Positions 8,463 through 17,415 of a DNA stretch of 64,000 nt are shown piece after piece. The notes beneath the pieces were generated by a model. That model made no database searches. It was not told where the DNA came from and worked only from the letters and a program-made list of their open reading frames with translations. The position numbers and the translations under genes were made by a program. Every line of letters starts with the position of its first letter. Positions within the stretch are counted from its first letter, which is position 1. Source of the stretch: CAWBRT01 sp963832785. GTDB lineage: Bacteria; Acidobacteriota; Terriglobia; Terriglobales; Acidobacteriaceae. Location: NCBI GenBank assembly GCA_963832785.1, contig CAWHVF010000005.1, forward strand, positions 1,302,001-1,366,000, given 5' to 3'.

Positions 8463-9173
8463 TTACTCGATGATTTTCTTCGCTCGCAGCGTATTGTCGA
8501 TGTCGGGTTTGAACACCACACCCGCCTCGATTTCCTTAATGCGTTTTGCTTCACGTTCGAAGATCGCCTTGGTCTCCTGCAGAACGTAGGCAGCATCAGC
8601 CTTCGGCACCACGACGATTCCGTCCTTGGAGGCGACCACTACGTCGCCCGGCATGACGACCACGCCGCCGCACTGCACCGGGAAGTTGACTTCACCCGGA
8701 CCATCCTTGAAGCAGCCACTGGCGACGATGGTGCGGGAATATGCCGGCAGTCCGAGTTCCTTGAAATCCTCGACGTCGCGTATTGCACCGTCGATGATGA
8801 CCCCAGCGATGCCGATCTTCTTGGCGCTGCGTCCCATCAGTCCCCCGAAGCCCGCGCCATTCATCTGGCCAAAGTAATTGCCGACGATGACGTCGCCCGG
8901 CTTGGCCAACGAGAGAGCCTTATGGAACATCAGGTTGTCTCCCGGCGCGCACATCACCGTGATGGCCGGACCGGCGATGAAGTCGCCTTCATTCGCCGGC
9001 TTCATTCCAGGATCCATTACTCGAAACCGGTTCATCGCGTCAGCGATATTGGGCGTGGGATATTTTGCCAACTCGGCGATCAGAGCGGGATCGGCCCTCT
9101 CGATCACCGTCTGGAAGCGAAAGCCGATCTTGCCGAACACCGTGGAGCCGGTTGTCGTTGCGGCAGTTGTCAT
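8463..9173 (-). CDS. RraA-family aldolase (HMG/CHA aldolase-like)
   Basis: 236 residues of the RraA/DlpA fold. The core GGLMGRSAKKIGIAGVIIDG leads into AIRDVEDFKELGLPAYSR, carrying the Arg-Asp pair that class II pyruvate aldolases such as 4-hydroxy-4-methyl-2-oxoglutarate and 4-carboxy-4-hydroxy-2-oxoadipate aldolase use for pyruvate and metal binding. PGDVVVASKDGIVVVPK is the usual C-terminal motif. Position 120 bp after tcuB, inside a catabolic operon, favours an aldolase role (cleavage to pyruvate plus an oxoacid) over RNase E regulation. The assignment is inference from family and context. Confidence 0.8.
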   Translation of the reverse strand: MTTAATTTGSTVFGKIGFRFQTVIERADPALIAELAKYPTPNIADAMNRFRVMDPGMKPANEGDFIAGPAITVMCAPGDNLMFHKALSLAKPGDVIVGNYFGQMNGAGFGGLMGRSAKKIGIAGVIIDGAIRDVEDFKELGLPAYSRTIVASGCFKDGPGEVNFPVQCGGVVVMPGDVVVASKDGIVVVPKADAAYVLQETKAIFEREAKRIKEIEAGVVFKPDIDNTLRAKKIIE

Positions 9174-9293
9174 TTTGAATCCTCCTGATTATTTCCTGCG
9201 AAAGTAAGCAAGCCGCCATGAAGAACGGATGTCTATTTGGCGGGACGTAAGATTTGGAACTCAATCCGGCCATTCACCATTGTGAATGTCAGA

Positions 9294-10403
9294 TCAGACT
9301 CCCAGAGCGCGCTTGCGTTTGCGCTCCAGGGCATATTTCACCAGGGCCGCGCAGCGATAGACGCCGTGCACGAACTTGCCGTAGGGCAAAGTCAGGAACA
9401 GCGCCATTACGATTCCCAGGTGTATTACCAGCAGCGGGCCCATGGCCGCCGTCTGGCGCAACAGCAGCAACAGCAGGCCGGTCGCGCTGGTCAGCAGAAG
9501 CATGGTGATGAAAGCCACCTCCATGCCGTACTGCTTTTCGTCCTCCAATTCGCGGTTACGCCGCAGCTTCAGGAAGTAAAGTCCGGCCGGCCCGATCAGC
9601 AGGCCGAGGCCGCCGAGTGTGCCCAGAATCACCGGCAGGCTGGCGTAACCATAAGGCCCCTTCCAGCCCAGCACGAAATAGTAGAACGCCGCCACCGTGG
9701 TCGAGGCGAAGCAAAGCAGGAATCCATAGAAGGTAAAGTGATGGAACCAGCGCCGCGACTGCGAGCTGTTTTCGTCCGGGTAAGCGCATCCCCAGCCGCT
9801 CTGGTCCAGGTACTTGAGGGCCAGGACTTCCTTGATGGCCAGTATTACCGCGGGCGGGTTGGTCAGGTCGGAAGCCTGCTCGCCGGTATTGCGCCAGAAG
9901 CGCACGATACCCACCAGCAGGGCGAGAGCGGCGAACAACCCGGCGGCCCCAAAGGCCAGCACCAGCACCTCATGCGGGGTTATCTGGTAGAAGTCGCCGC
10001 CGGGAACCGGTGCAGCCAGGCTCCTGCCGCCCAGCGCCTGGATGGCGCCAAAGAGAAAGACCACCAGCATCAGCGCCGTCATCAGCGATACGACTAATGC
10101 ATTGGCGCGGAAGGCGCTGGCCAGCGGCTTCGGCCAGGCGAACTGCTCGTAGCTCTGGGCGCGAATCTTGGCGAAGGTCAGCGGCGGATTGACGTGCCAC
10201 TCGTGCGGCGGCGCGTACTGGCAGGCGTAGTAGCATTCGCTGCAGTTGTGGCAAAGGTTCGCCAGGTAGTTCAGATCGGCCTCGGCGAAGCTGCGGCGGA
10301 ACTCCATAGCCGGCCACACGGCGCAAAAACCCTCGCAATAGCGGCAGGCGTTGCAGACCGCCATCATCTCCGCGCCTATATGAATCAGTTCACTTTGCGG
10401 CAT
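9294..10403 (-). CDS. tcuB: TcuB-like membrane iron-sulfur electron-transfer protein
   Basis: 369 residues. Two ferredoxin-like Cys clusters lie near the N-terminus, CNACRYCEGFC and CHNCSECYYAC, followed by five or six membrane helices with His residues (for example RRWFHHFTFYGFLLCF). This is the layout of TcuB, which reoxidises the FADH2 of TcuA and passes electrons to the membrane pool. The start overlaps the end of tcuA by 14 bp, indicating translational coupling. CitB of the citrate/tricarballylate group is a near relative and cannot be excluded. Confidence 0.85.
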   Translation of the reverse strand: MPQSELIHIGAEMMAVCNACRYCEGFCAVWPAMEFRRSFAEADLNYLANLCHNCSECYYACQYAPPHEWHVNPPLTFAKIRAQSYEQFAWPKPLASAFRANALVVSLMTALMLVVFLFGAIQALGGRSLAAPVPGGDFYQITPHEVLVLAFGAAGLFAALALLVGIVRFWRNTGEQASDLTNPPAVILAIKEVLALKYLDQSGWGCAYPDENSSQSRRWFHHFTFYGFLLCFASTTVAAFYYFVLGWKGPYGYASLPVILGTLGGLGLLIGPAGLYFLKLRRNRELEDEKQYGMEVAFITMLLLTSATGLLLLLLRQTAAMGPLLVIHLGIVMALFLTLPYGKFVHGVYRCAALVKYALERKRKRALGV

Positions 10404-11829
10404 TGCCGGCCTCCTTTGCTGCTCCGGCGGGACGGCCCTTGGCTACAGCCGCCGCCTCCTGCCCCGCGATTCGTCCAAAAATGTTGCCGATCACCAAGCC
10501 GATTCCGCCGATATAACCTTTCGGCAGAATGTTGCCGGCCATAACCTCGCCGGCGGCAAAGATGTTTTCCGCCGGACGCCCGCCTTTCATCAGCACCGCC
10601 GCCCGCCTGTCTGCTTTCACCGCAAAGTAGGTGAATGTCAGCCCCGGACTCAACGGATAGCCATAAAAGGGAGGCGTGTCCAGCCGCTGTGCCCAATGCG
10701 TCTTGGTTGGCTTCAGGCCAGCCGTCTTGCAGTCGTCCAGAACCGTGTGATTGAAGGTCCCTGGCTGAACGGCATCGTTGAAAGCCTTGATCGTCGCTTC
10801 CACCTTCTCCACTGGCAGGCCGAACTGCCGGGCCACTTCGCCGATGGTGTTGCCTTTGATCGCCGGATAACGCGAGGGCATGAACTTGTTGATGGTCTTG
10901 GAATCGACAAAGCAATAGCAAATCTGGTCCTGCTGCTGCGCCACCAGACGCCCCCAGATGGCGTAGCGGAAGCCCCAAAAATCTTCGCCCTCGTCGTAGA
11001 AACGCTCACCCGACTTGTTCACCACCACACCCAAGGTGACGCAATCGAGCCGGGTGACGATGCCGCCATCGAATTTGGGCGAGCGCGAGTCACAGGGCAC
11101 CATGTGTCCCTGGCTGGGATCGCCAATCGACTCGGCGCCCGCCGCCAACAGCGCCTTTACCATGGTGCCGGTGTCGTAGGCAGTGCCGCGGATCTGGAAG
11201 TTGTCCGCCGCCGGCCCCCAGGCTTGCTTGAGAAAATTGAGGTCCGACTGCAACCCGCCGGCCGCCACCACCACTGTCTTGGCCGCAATCTGCGCGGTGT
11301 TCTGCCCATTCAAGCGCACGGTGGCGCTGCGGAAGCGGCCATCCTTGATGTCCAGGCCGATGGCTTCGGCGTCGTAGAGAATGCGCGCCCCCAGCCGCTC
11401 GGCGCAGCGATAGAGGGTGTTCATCAGCGACTTGCCGCCGCCCAGGAACCAGGCGTTCGAGCGGCTAAGGTGGAGCGTGCCGGCCAGCGCGGGCTGAAAG
11501 CGCACACCATGCGCCTTCGCCCAATCCAGCACGCCGGGCGATTCGTACACGGTAAGCTTGGCCAACTCCGGGTCGGTCATCCCGCCCGTGCAACGCATAT
11601 AGTCATTCCACATCTCGTCTGGGGGATAAGCCCCGGTGTAGGGATCGATATGCTTCTCGTGCGCCAGGCGCATGTTGCGCGTGTGCCGGCTGTTGCCGCC
11701 GCGCAGTGTTTTTGGAGAACACTCCAGTATCAGAACGCTGGCCCCATTCTCCAGCGCCGTGATGGCCGCACACAGGGCGGCATTGCCTCCACCTATGACC
11801 AACACATCCAAATTGTCAAACTCTGCCAT
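10390..11829 (-). CDS. tcuA: TcuA-like FAD-dependent tricarballylate dehydrogenase
   Basis: 479 residues from ATG 11829, chosen because GGAGATGG precedes it; a frame extension to 11874 lacks a ribosome-binding site. The Rossmann motif VLVIGGGNAALCAAITA, ILECSPK and the C-terminal GGRPAENIFAAGEVMAGN with GYIGGIGLVIG mark the fumarate reductase/succinate dehydrogenase flavoprotein family. RGGNSRHTRNMR is typical of TcuA. The known reaction is tricarballylate to cis-aconitate. Followed by tcuB and divergent from lysR, it is the anchor for reading island B as a polycarboxylate pathway. Activity on a different tricarboxylate is possible. Confidence 0.85.
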   Translation of the reverse strand: MAEFDNLDVLVIGGGNAALCAAITALENGASVLILECSPKTLRGGNSRHTRNMRLAHEKHIDPYTGAYPPDEMWNDYMRCTGGMTDPELAKLTVYESPGVLDWAKAHGVRFQPALAGTLHLSRSNAWFLGGGKSLMNTLYRCAERLGARILYDAEAIGLDIKDGRFRSATVRLNGQNTAQIAAKTVVVAAGGLQSDLNFLKQAWGPAADNFQIRGTAYDTGTMVKALLAAGAESIGDPSQGHMVPCDSRSPKFDGGIVTRLDCVTLGVVVNKSGERFYDEGEDFWGFRYAIWGRLVAQQQDQICYCFVDSKTINKFMPSRYPAIKGNTIGEVARQFGLPVEKVEATIKAFNDAVQPGTFNHTVLDDCKTAGLKPTKTHWAQRLDTPPFYGYPLSPGLTFTYFAVKADRRAAVLMKGGRPAENIFAAGEVMAGNILPKGYIGGIGLVIGNIFGRIAGQEAAAVAKGRPAGAAKEAGNAAK

Positions 11830-11967
11830 ACCATCTCCCACGCCTGCCTGCGGAAATATCTTCAGCAACGGCATGTTTCATTTGCGACAGTGATCGCAAC
11901 CACAGGGTGATACCTCATCCACAACCTGCCGGAAGTTAATTGGGCAAAGATTAGCGCCCGGATTGCA

Positions 11968-11988
11968 TTATCACCAATATATTGATAA
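11968..11988. promoter_or_regulatory. Putative LysR operator between tcuA and lysR
   Basis: The inverted repeat TTATCA-N9-TGATAA fits the T-N11-A pattern of LysR-type regulators. It lies in the 191-bp divergent gap, 33 bp before the lysR start. Its reverse strand includes TATCAATATATTGGT, matched at 14 of 15 positions before the MFS gene at 13007-13021. Confidence 0.6.
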
Positions 11989-12020
11989 TAATGATCGATA
12001 CTAAATTTAGAAAGGTTCGA

Positions 12021-12923
12021 ATGGAGCTACGCCACCTTCGATATTTCGCCGCGGTCGCGGCCGAGAAGAGCTTCCGCCGCGCCGCCGAGCGGTTACACAT
12101 TACCCAGCCTCCGCTCACCATGCAGATCAAACAGCTGGAAGGCGAACTGGGGCTGATGCTGTTCGAACGTACTAGCAGGTCGGTGCGGTTGAGTCGTTCG
12201 GGCGAAAATCTGCTGCCGCTGGCAAACAGCATTCTCGACGCAGCCGACCGGCTAAAGACAGCCGCCAAGCAAAGCGCCGAGGGAGCCATCGGCATGCTTT
12301 CCATCGGCTACTTGCCATCTTCGCTTGGACCTTTGCTGGCGGAGGCCATGCGCACCTTCCACGTCGCGCATCCCAACGTGCAGATTTCTCTGATCGAGCA
12401 GCGTGCGCCTGAACAGATTGAATCGGTTCTAAACGGCTCGCTTGACATCGCGCTAACGCACGGAAAGATAGACCAGAGCGAGCTAACAGCCGAGCTTTTC
12501 AGTGAGACCGACGTGGCCATAGCTTTGCACCGAGGCCATCGCCTCGCCCGCAAGACCAGCATCCCTCCGGAGAGTCTGAAAGGAGAGCGACTGGTTCTGC
12601 TCCGGCACGAATTAACTCACGGGTTCTACGAACCATTCTTCGCGGCGTGCGTGGCCGCCAATGTCAATTTGCCGGTCTTTCAGTACACCAACGACTTCGT
12701 AACCAAACTCTGGCTGGTTTCGGCGGGATTCGGAATTTCTCCGACAATGCTGCCATCCTCCCTGTACTTTACTGTCACCGACGTTGTATTCCGCCCGCTT
12801 ACCGTCCATCTACCGAAATCGGAACTCTTCCTCGTTTACCGCAAGGCCAACCAGTCTCCACTGTTGCGAACCTTTGTGGATCATGTGAGACAGGCGCGCC
12901 ACCAAAGAGCAACAAGCAGATGA
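12021..12923 (+). CDS. LysR-type transcriptional regulator
   Basis: 300 residues from ATG 12021 (MELRHLRYFAAVAAEKSFRR). The winged helix-turn-helix is clear: AAERLHITQPPLTMQIKQLEGELGLMLFERT. A periplasmic-binding-like effector domain follows (GMLSIGYLPSSLGPLLAEAM). It is transcribed away from tcuA with a palindrome in between, as tcuR is beside tcuABC in Salmonella, and probably controls both arms of the island in response to the imported acid. Earlier in-frame starts (11982) would run through the operator and are unlikely. Confidence 0.9.
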   Translation: MELRHLRYFAAVAAEKSFRRAAERLHITQPPLTMQIKQLEGELGLMLFERTSRSVRLSRSGENLLPLANSILDAADRLKTAAKQSAEGAIGMLSIGYLPSSLGPLLAEAMRTFHVAHPNVQISLIEQRAPEQIESVLNGSLDIALTHGKIDQSELTAELFSETDVAIALHRGHRLARKTSIPPESLKGERLVLLRHELTHGFYEPFFAACVAANVNLPVFQYTNDFVTKLWLVSAGFGISPTMLPSSLYFTVTDVVFRPLTVHLPKSELFLVYRKANQSPLLRTFVDHVRQARHQRATSR

Positions 12924-13006
12924 CAAGCAACAGGAGGCAGGCTCGACGCTCCTCTCGACGGAAGAGCCCTCCGCCTGACAATTATATATTTGGTATCAAT
13001 TCTTCC

Positions 13007-13021
13007 TATCAATATACTGGT
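13007..13021 (+). promoter_or_regulatory. Second copy of the LysR-type operator, before the MFS gene
   Basis: TATCAATATACTGGT matches the reverse complement of 11973-11987 at 14 of 15 positions. A further TATCAAT half-site lies at about 12993-12999, 14 bp away. Placement about 115 bp upstream of the MFS start suggests control by the adjacent LysR protein. Confidence 0.5.
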
Positions 13022-13134
13022 ACCTGTCGGATTCTTATGTGACTATTCTGACTTCGACCGGAGGGGCCATGTTTTGTCCAAAAGAAATCGGGAGTGAGAT
13101 AGATTAACAAAACATAACAGCCGAGGAAACTTCG

Positions 13135-14472
13135 ATGGGATCAGTGACTGCGACTCAGAATTTGCAGAAAGTAGTTCCCAGAGCCAGATGGTGGCGGATT
13201 ATCACGCCGGCAATCATCATCTATTGCATCGCCTATATGGACCGGGTGAATATCGGTTTCGCTATCGCCGGAGGCATGAATCAGGCATTGGGAATATCAG
13301 GAACCATCGCCGGATTGGCGGCCGGCATTTTTTTCTGGGGATATCTGGTGCTGCAATTCCCCGCTGGGCACATCGCCGAACACGGCAGCGCCAAGAAGTA
13401 CATCGCCTGGTCGATCCTGAGCTGGGGCGTAATCTCGTTTTTGACCGGGTTTGTTCAGAATAGCTGGCAGTTGTTGTTTATGCGTTTTCTGCTGGGCGTG
13501 TCGGAAGGCGGGGTTTATGCGTCAATCCTGATTGTGATCGGCAAATGGTTTCCCCAGCAGGAACGCGGACGCGCCAATGCCCTATTCATGCTCAGCTTGC
13601 CACTGGGCGCTGCGGTAACAAATCCTTTTGCAGGGTATGTGGTCGCCAACTATAGCTGGCGCGGGCTGTTCTTTTTTGAAGGAATAGTTTCGCTGTCGAT
13701 GATCGCGATCTGGTGGCCGCTGATCAGCGACTCTCCACAACAAGCTAAGTGGATATCCAAGGAAGAAAAAGAGTACCTGTTGACGACCCTTGCGGAAGAA
13801 AAGGCGAAGCTCTCAGCAACTAGGAAGCTGGCCACCCAGGTGAAATGGTCCTATAAGCAGCTCCTTACGGACAAGAACCTGTTTTTACTGGCTATCGTGA
13901 AACTATGCGAAACCACGGGCACATACGGATACCTGATCTGGCTGCCAGTCATGCTGAAAAAGCTCACCAAGATGAGCATGACCAACGTGGGCTGGCTCAG
14001 CGCGCTGCCGTTGGTCGCCTGCATGATCGGCATTTATTGGTTCGGCGCGCTTTCAGACCGGAAGGGGAATCGCCGGATCTGGTGTGCAAATGGATGTTGG
14101 GGTTTCGCGGTTGCGCTCTGGTTGTCTACGCTGTTTCCGAATTACATGTGGCTTTCCTATGCGCTGATCGTCCTAACCGGAATGCTTTCCAAGGCGGTGG
14201 AAAGCCCATACTGGACGATGCCTTCGGTTGTTTTCCAGCCGGGAATTGCCGGCGGAGCCACCGGCATACTCAACGGCGTTGGCAATTTTGGTGGTTTTAT
14301 CGGGCCGTTGTTGCTCGGCGCCCTTATGACAACGTCCGGAAACATGACAATCGGCATTGACAGTTTGGTCGCCATCGTGGCGCTTGGCGGTTTCCTGACC
14401 ATGCTTCTGCCGAAGGTGACCGCCGGCTATAAGTACCAGGCGAAGGCAAAGATCGAGGAGAGTGCTGGCTAG
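13135..14472 (+). CDS. MFS transporter, anion:cation symporter (ACS) type
   Basis: 445 residues with 12 helices. YMDRVNIGFAIAGG in helix 1 is the ACS-family signature region, and RFLLGVSEGGVYASILIVIGKWFP matches helices 4-5 of tartrate, phthalate and galactarate carriers. Such proteins import organic anions with protons. Standing next to lysR and opposite tcuAB it takes the place TcuC has in Salmonella, although TcuC belongs to a different MFS subgroup. A putative LysR operator lies upstream. Confidence 0.9.
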   Translation: MGSVTATQNLQKVVPRARWWRIITPAIIIYCIAYMDRVNIGFAIAGGMNQALGISGTIAGLAAGIFFWGYLVLQFPAGHIAEHGSAKKYIAWSILSWGVISFLTGFVQNSWQLLFMRFLLGVSEGGVYASILIVIGKWFPQQERGRANALFMLSLPLGAAVTNPFAGYVVANYSWRGLFFFEGIVSLSMIAIWWPLISDSPQQAKWISKEEKEYLLTTLAEEKAKLSATRKLATQVKWSYKQLLTDKNLFLLAIVKLCETTGTYGYLIWLPVMLKKLTKMSMTNVGWLSALPLVACMIGIYWFGALSDRKGNRRIWCANGCWGFAVALWLSTLFPNYMWLSYALIVLTGMLSKAVESPYWTMPSVVFQPGIAGGATGILNGVGNFGGFIGPLLLGALMTTSGNMTIGIDSLVAIVALGGFLTMLLPKVTAGYKYQAKAKIEESAG

Positions 14473-14931
14473 GGCTGGTTTCAAAAATGGTTCTTTGAAA
14501 GGGCATGGCTTTAGCCATGCCGTCCAGAGCCAATAAAATTGCGGGCTTTAGCCCCTGAGTGGTTTGTTTCCTGCTCTTGAAATCGATTTTTGAAACCAGC
14601 TGTAGGCCTTTGATCGTGTAGTGTAGTTTCTTTTGTAGTCAAATTTCTCACGTGCTTTTAGGCGGGTGAATTGGTCTGTTAGCTAAAAGATGTGGCCACC
14701 TGCGTATGTCCATGAACCCGGTACGCCAGTAATCATGCGGCTTTAGCCGCTGAGGGAAATGAGGTATCGACTATCGACTTATGTCACAAAATTACGGGAC
14801 AGCACACTAGCAGGTTGCTGAAAAACTACTCGTAATCCACAGGGCAAGCATACTGGGGACAACGAGCGCGCCTCAGCATTTCGTCTGAGCGATTCTGGGC
14901 CGGTTGCATTCATCGTTTGAAAGGTAATCTT
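14473..14931. other. Repeat-rich gap inside island B
   Basis: The gap holds a 127-bp inverted-repeat element (14474-14600) and, near 14814, a short stretch (AGCAGGTTGCTGAAAAACTA) resembling the end of the 120-bp MITE family. No gene or clear terminator is visible. AAAGG about 10 bases before 14932 serves the next gene. Confidence 0.6.
14474..14600. repeat. MITE-like element with 15-bp perfect terminal inverted repeats
   Basis: GCTGGTTTCAAAAAT at 14474-14488 is inverted exactly at 14586-14600. Inside are two small palindromes built on GGCTTTAGCC. Flanks read CTAG and GTAG, consistent with a TA-centred target. The element at 63188-63384 has related ends. Confidence 0.65.
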
Positions 14932-16317
14932 ATGCTGGTTGATATCTATGCGGAATATGCGCGGCATGATGCCGGGCGCGATCTTTCCCCGAAAGTCACC
15001 CATTACGCCAAACGCGCACTACTCGACTGGTTCTCCGCGCTCATTCCCGGGACGAGGGTCTCGCCCGCTGTCAATCTGATTCAGGCTTACGCGGCCGAGC
15101 TGGGACACGGCAAGTCCAGCCTGCCGGGGTACGGCACGGTGGCGTTTCCCGGGACCGCCGCCTGGATTAACGGAAGCGCCTCGCACTCAGTCGAGTTCGA
15201 TGACATCTATCGCGACGCCATCTACCACCCCGGTTGTCCGACGATTGCGGCTGCCCTGGCGGCGGCGGAAGACCGCGGCCGCTCAGGCCTGGAGTTGCTG
15301 AAGGCCATCACTATCGGCTATGAGATCTCAACCCGCATTGGGGCGGCCGTCCAGCCTTCTCATTACAAGTTCTTTCACACGACGGGAACGGTGGGCTGCT
15401 TCGGCGGTGCGGCGGCGGCGGTTTCGTTGCTGGCCCCCAAGGATGCCAACGCGGCGCGCCATGCCCTGGCTACCGCGGCGTCTCTGGCCGCCGGCCTGCA
15501 GCAGGCGTTTCGCTCCGACGCCATGACCAAACCCCTGCACGCCGGCCATGCCGCCTGGGTAGGAGTGTCTGCCGCAACCGGCGCCGCTCACGGCGTAACC
15601 GGCGCCCTTGATGTACTTGAGGGCAAAGCGGGCTTCATCGCCGCCTTGTCGCAAGTAAGCCCCTCGCCGCAGTTCACTGAAGGTCTCGGCGAACGCTACA
15701 ACATAATGGAGGTCACGCAGAAGAATCACGGATGCTGCGGTCACACCTTTTCTTCCATTGACTCCGTGCTGTTGCTGAAGGCGCAGAACAACCTCGATCC
15801 GTTGCAGGTGAAGTCCATCGCTATTGATACCGCGCAGATCCCCATCAATGTGACCGGCAATTTCGCGCCGCGCACGGAGTACGAGGCGAAGTTCAGCCTT
15901 CCCTATGTGGTTGCGCACGCGTTGCTTTACGGCTCCGTCCGGCTCAACGCCTTCACCGCCGAACGTCTTGCCGATCCCGCCATCCGTAACCTGATGGCCA
16001 AGATTACGTTGCGGGCGGATGAGGAGATGACGGCCAAGTTCCCGAACTTTCGCTCCGCCAGAGTCGCCATCACTGTGCAGGACGGCCGCCGGTTTGAGCA
16101 TTTTCAACCGCATCGCAAGGGAGATCCGGAAGCGCCGCTGTCGGATGCGGAACTCAACGACAAGTTTCATGAACTGACCTCTCCGGTGATTGGGCGGCAA
16201 GCCGCTGCTCAACTGCTGAGCCAGCTTTGGAACATGGAGAAGCTGCAAATCGCCGATTTGCGGCTGGCTGAGCTGAAGAGTCTGGAACCGTTGCACCTCC
16301 GGCAGACTGCCGGCTGA
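14932..16317 (+). CDS. MmgE/PrpD family dehydratase/decarboxylase-like enzyme
   Basis: 461 residues from ATG 14932, with AAAGG upstream; a TTG at 14917 is less likely. Family signs are ALLDWFSALIPG near residue 30, the substrate-site segment WINGSASHSVEFDDIYRDAIYHPG, and KNHGCCGHTFSSIDSV in the small domain. PrpD relatives include 2-methylcitrate dehydratase, cis-aconitate decarboxylase and iminodisuccinate epimerase, all acting on small polycarboxylates. It heads a six-gene plus-strand run and may act on the product of TcuA. Reaction direction and substrate are not determined by the sequence. Confidence 0.85.
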   Translation: MLVDIYAEYARHDAGRDLSPKVTHYAKRALLDWFSALIPGTRVSPAVNLIQAYAAELGHGKSSLPGYGTVAFPGTAAWINGSASHSVEFDDIYRDAIYHPGCPTIAAALAAAEDRGRSGLELLKAITIGYEISTRIGAAVQPSHYKFFHTTGTVGCFGGAAAAVSLLAPKDANAARHALATAASLAAGLQQAFRSDAMTKPLHAGHAAWVGVSAATGAAHGVTGALDVLEGKAGFIAALSQVSPSPQFTEGLGERYNIMEVTQKNHGCCGHTFSSIDSVLLLKAQNNLDPLQVKSIAIDTAQIPINVTGNFAPRTEYEAKFSLPYVVAHALLYGSVRLNAFTAERLADPAIRNLMAKITLRADEEMTAKFPNFRSARVAITVQDGRRFEHFQPHRKGDPEAPLSDAELNDKFHELTSPVIGRQAAAQLLSQLWNMEKLQIADLRLAELKSLEPLHLRQTAG

Positions 16318-16398
16318 AGCGCCCAGCGCAATGGTGACTGCCGGCGCAAAACAGCGCAGCCTGTGAGCGCCCGGGCAGAAGCGAGGTTCGAAAGAAAA

Positions 16399-17376
16399 AT
16401 GTCTTCGACAATATTGGTTACGGTGCCGACGTTGGCGGCGGCGGGTCTGGAGCGGCTCCGGACAGCCGAATGCAAAACCATCTTCATCAGCAAAGCCGGG
16501 GGTGTCCCCGAGCTGCTTGAGCGTCTGCGGGCTGAGCCGGTCGATGCCGTTATCGTGCGCCAGTTGCCGTTCGGTGCAGAGGCGATCGAGGCGGCGCCGC
16601 GCCTGAAGGTGATCTCGCGGCATGGCGTCGGCTATGACGGCGTTGATCTTGAGGCGGCAACCAAGCGAGGCATACCGGTCCTGATCGCGCCCGCGGCAAA
16701 CGCCGTTTCAGTAGCCGAGTTTACGATTGGCCTGATGCTGGCAGCGGCGCGGGCGGTGCCGCGGCACGATGCAGCCGTCCGCTCCGGTGCCTGGGACCGC
16801 TCCCATGTCGGCATGCAGATGTCCGGGCGCACCATTGGCTTGGTCGGATTGGGAACCATCGGCCGCATTGTGGCGCGTGTGGCCGCCGGACTCGGCATGC
16901 GCGTGATTGCCTACGATCCGTTCGTCCGTACCCCGCCCGGCGGGCCGGTGGCGATCGAGATGGTAGATTCGCTGGATGCGCTTTTGCCGCAGTCGAACGT
17001 ACTCTCGCTGCATTGCCCGCTGACTGATGAGACCCGCAACCTGATCGGTGCCGCGCAACTGGCGCGGCTGCCGAAAGGAGCTATCCTGGTCAATGCGGCG
17101 CGCGGCGCTGTGGTGGACGATTTGGCGCTGGCCGAAGCGCTGCGGAGCGGTCACTTGTCAGCGGCTGCCCTGGACACTTTTCCCAAAGAGCCGTTATCGG
17201 AGGGCCATCCGTTTCTCGCGCTCCCCAACATTGTCATGACGCCGCACATGGGTGGCTCGACGGATGCAGCGCTGGATTCAGTGGCTTTGATTGCGGTAGA
17301 GCATGCGTTGGCAGTCCTGAACGGGTTGCCGATCGATCGCGCAGTGTGCGTCAATCCGTCAGTCTTAAAAAACTAG
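16399..17376 (+). CDS. D-isomer-specific 2-hydroxyacid dehydrogenase (SerA-like)
   Basis: 325 residues from ATG 16399; an upstream GTG at 16363 lacks support. The NAD fold motif GLVGLGTIGRIVARVA sits near residue 150. Catalytic residues appear as NAARGAVVDDLAL (Arg), a Glu near FPKEPL, and His in MTPHMGGST. It would interconvert a 2-oxoacid and a D-2-hydroxyacid. There is no C-terminal ACT domain, so it is a short dehydrogenase rather than full-length SerA. It lies between the PrpD gene and the aconitase pair. Confidence 0.85.
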   Translation: MSSTILVTVPTLAAAGLERLRTAECKTIFISKAGGVPELLERLRAEPVDAVIVRQLPFGAEAIEAAPRLKVISRHGVGYDGVDLEAATKRGIPVLIAPAANAVSVAEFTIGLMLAAARAVPRHDAAVRSGAWDRSHVGMQMSGRTIGLVGLGTIGRIVARVAAGLGMRVIAYDPFVRTPPGGPVAIEMVDSLDALLPQSNVLSLHCPLTDETRNLIGAAQLARLPKGAILVNAARGAVVDDLALAEALRSGHLSAAALDTFPKEPLSEGHPFLALPNIVMTPHMGGSTDAALDSVALIAVEHALAVLNGLPIDRAVCVNPSVLKN

Positions 17377-17415
17377 GGATGCCCGAACAGAGCTTGGCCT
17401 CATAGAGGGACTACT

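Noticed and set aside
10696..11910. 404-codon plus-strand open frame
   Set aside because: Antisense to tcuA, which has complete FAD motifs; no motif on this strand.
15328..16623. 431-codon minus-strand open frame
   Set aside because: Antisense to the PrpD-family gene and the start of the hydroxyacid dehydrogenase; low-complexity Arg/Gly/His composition.
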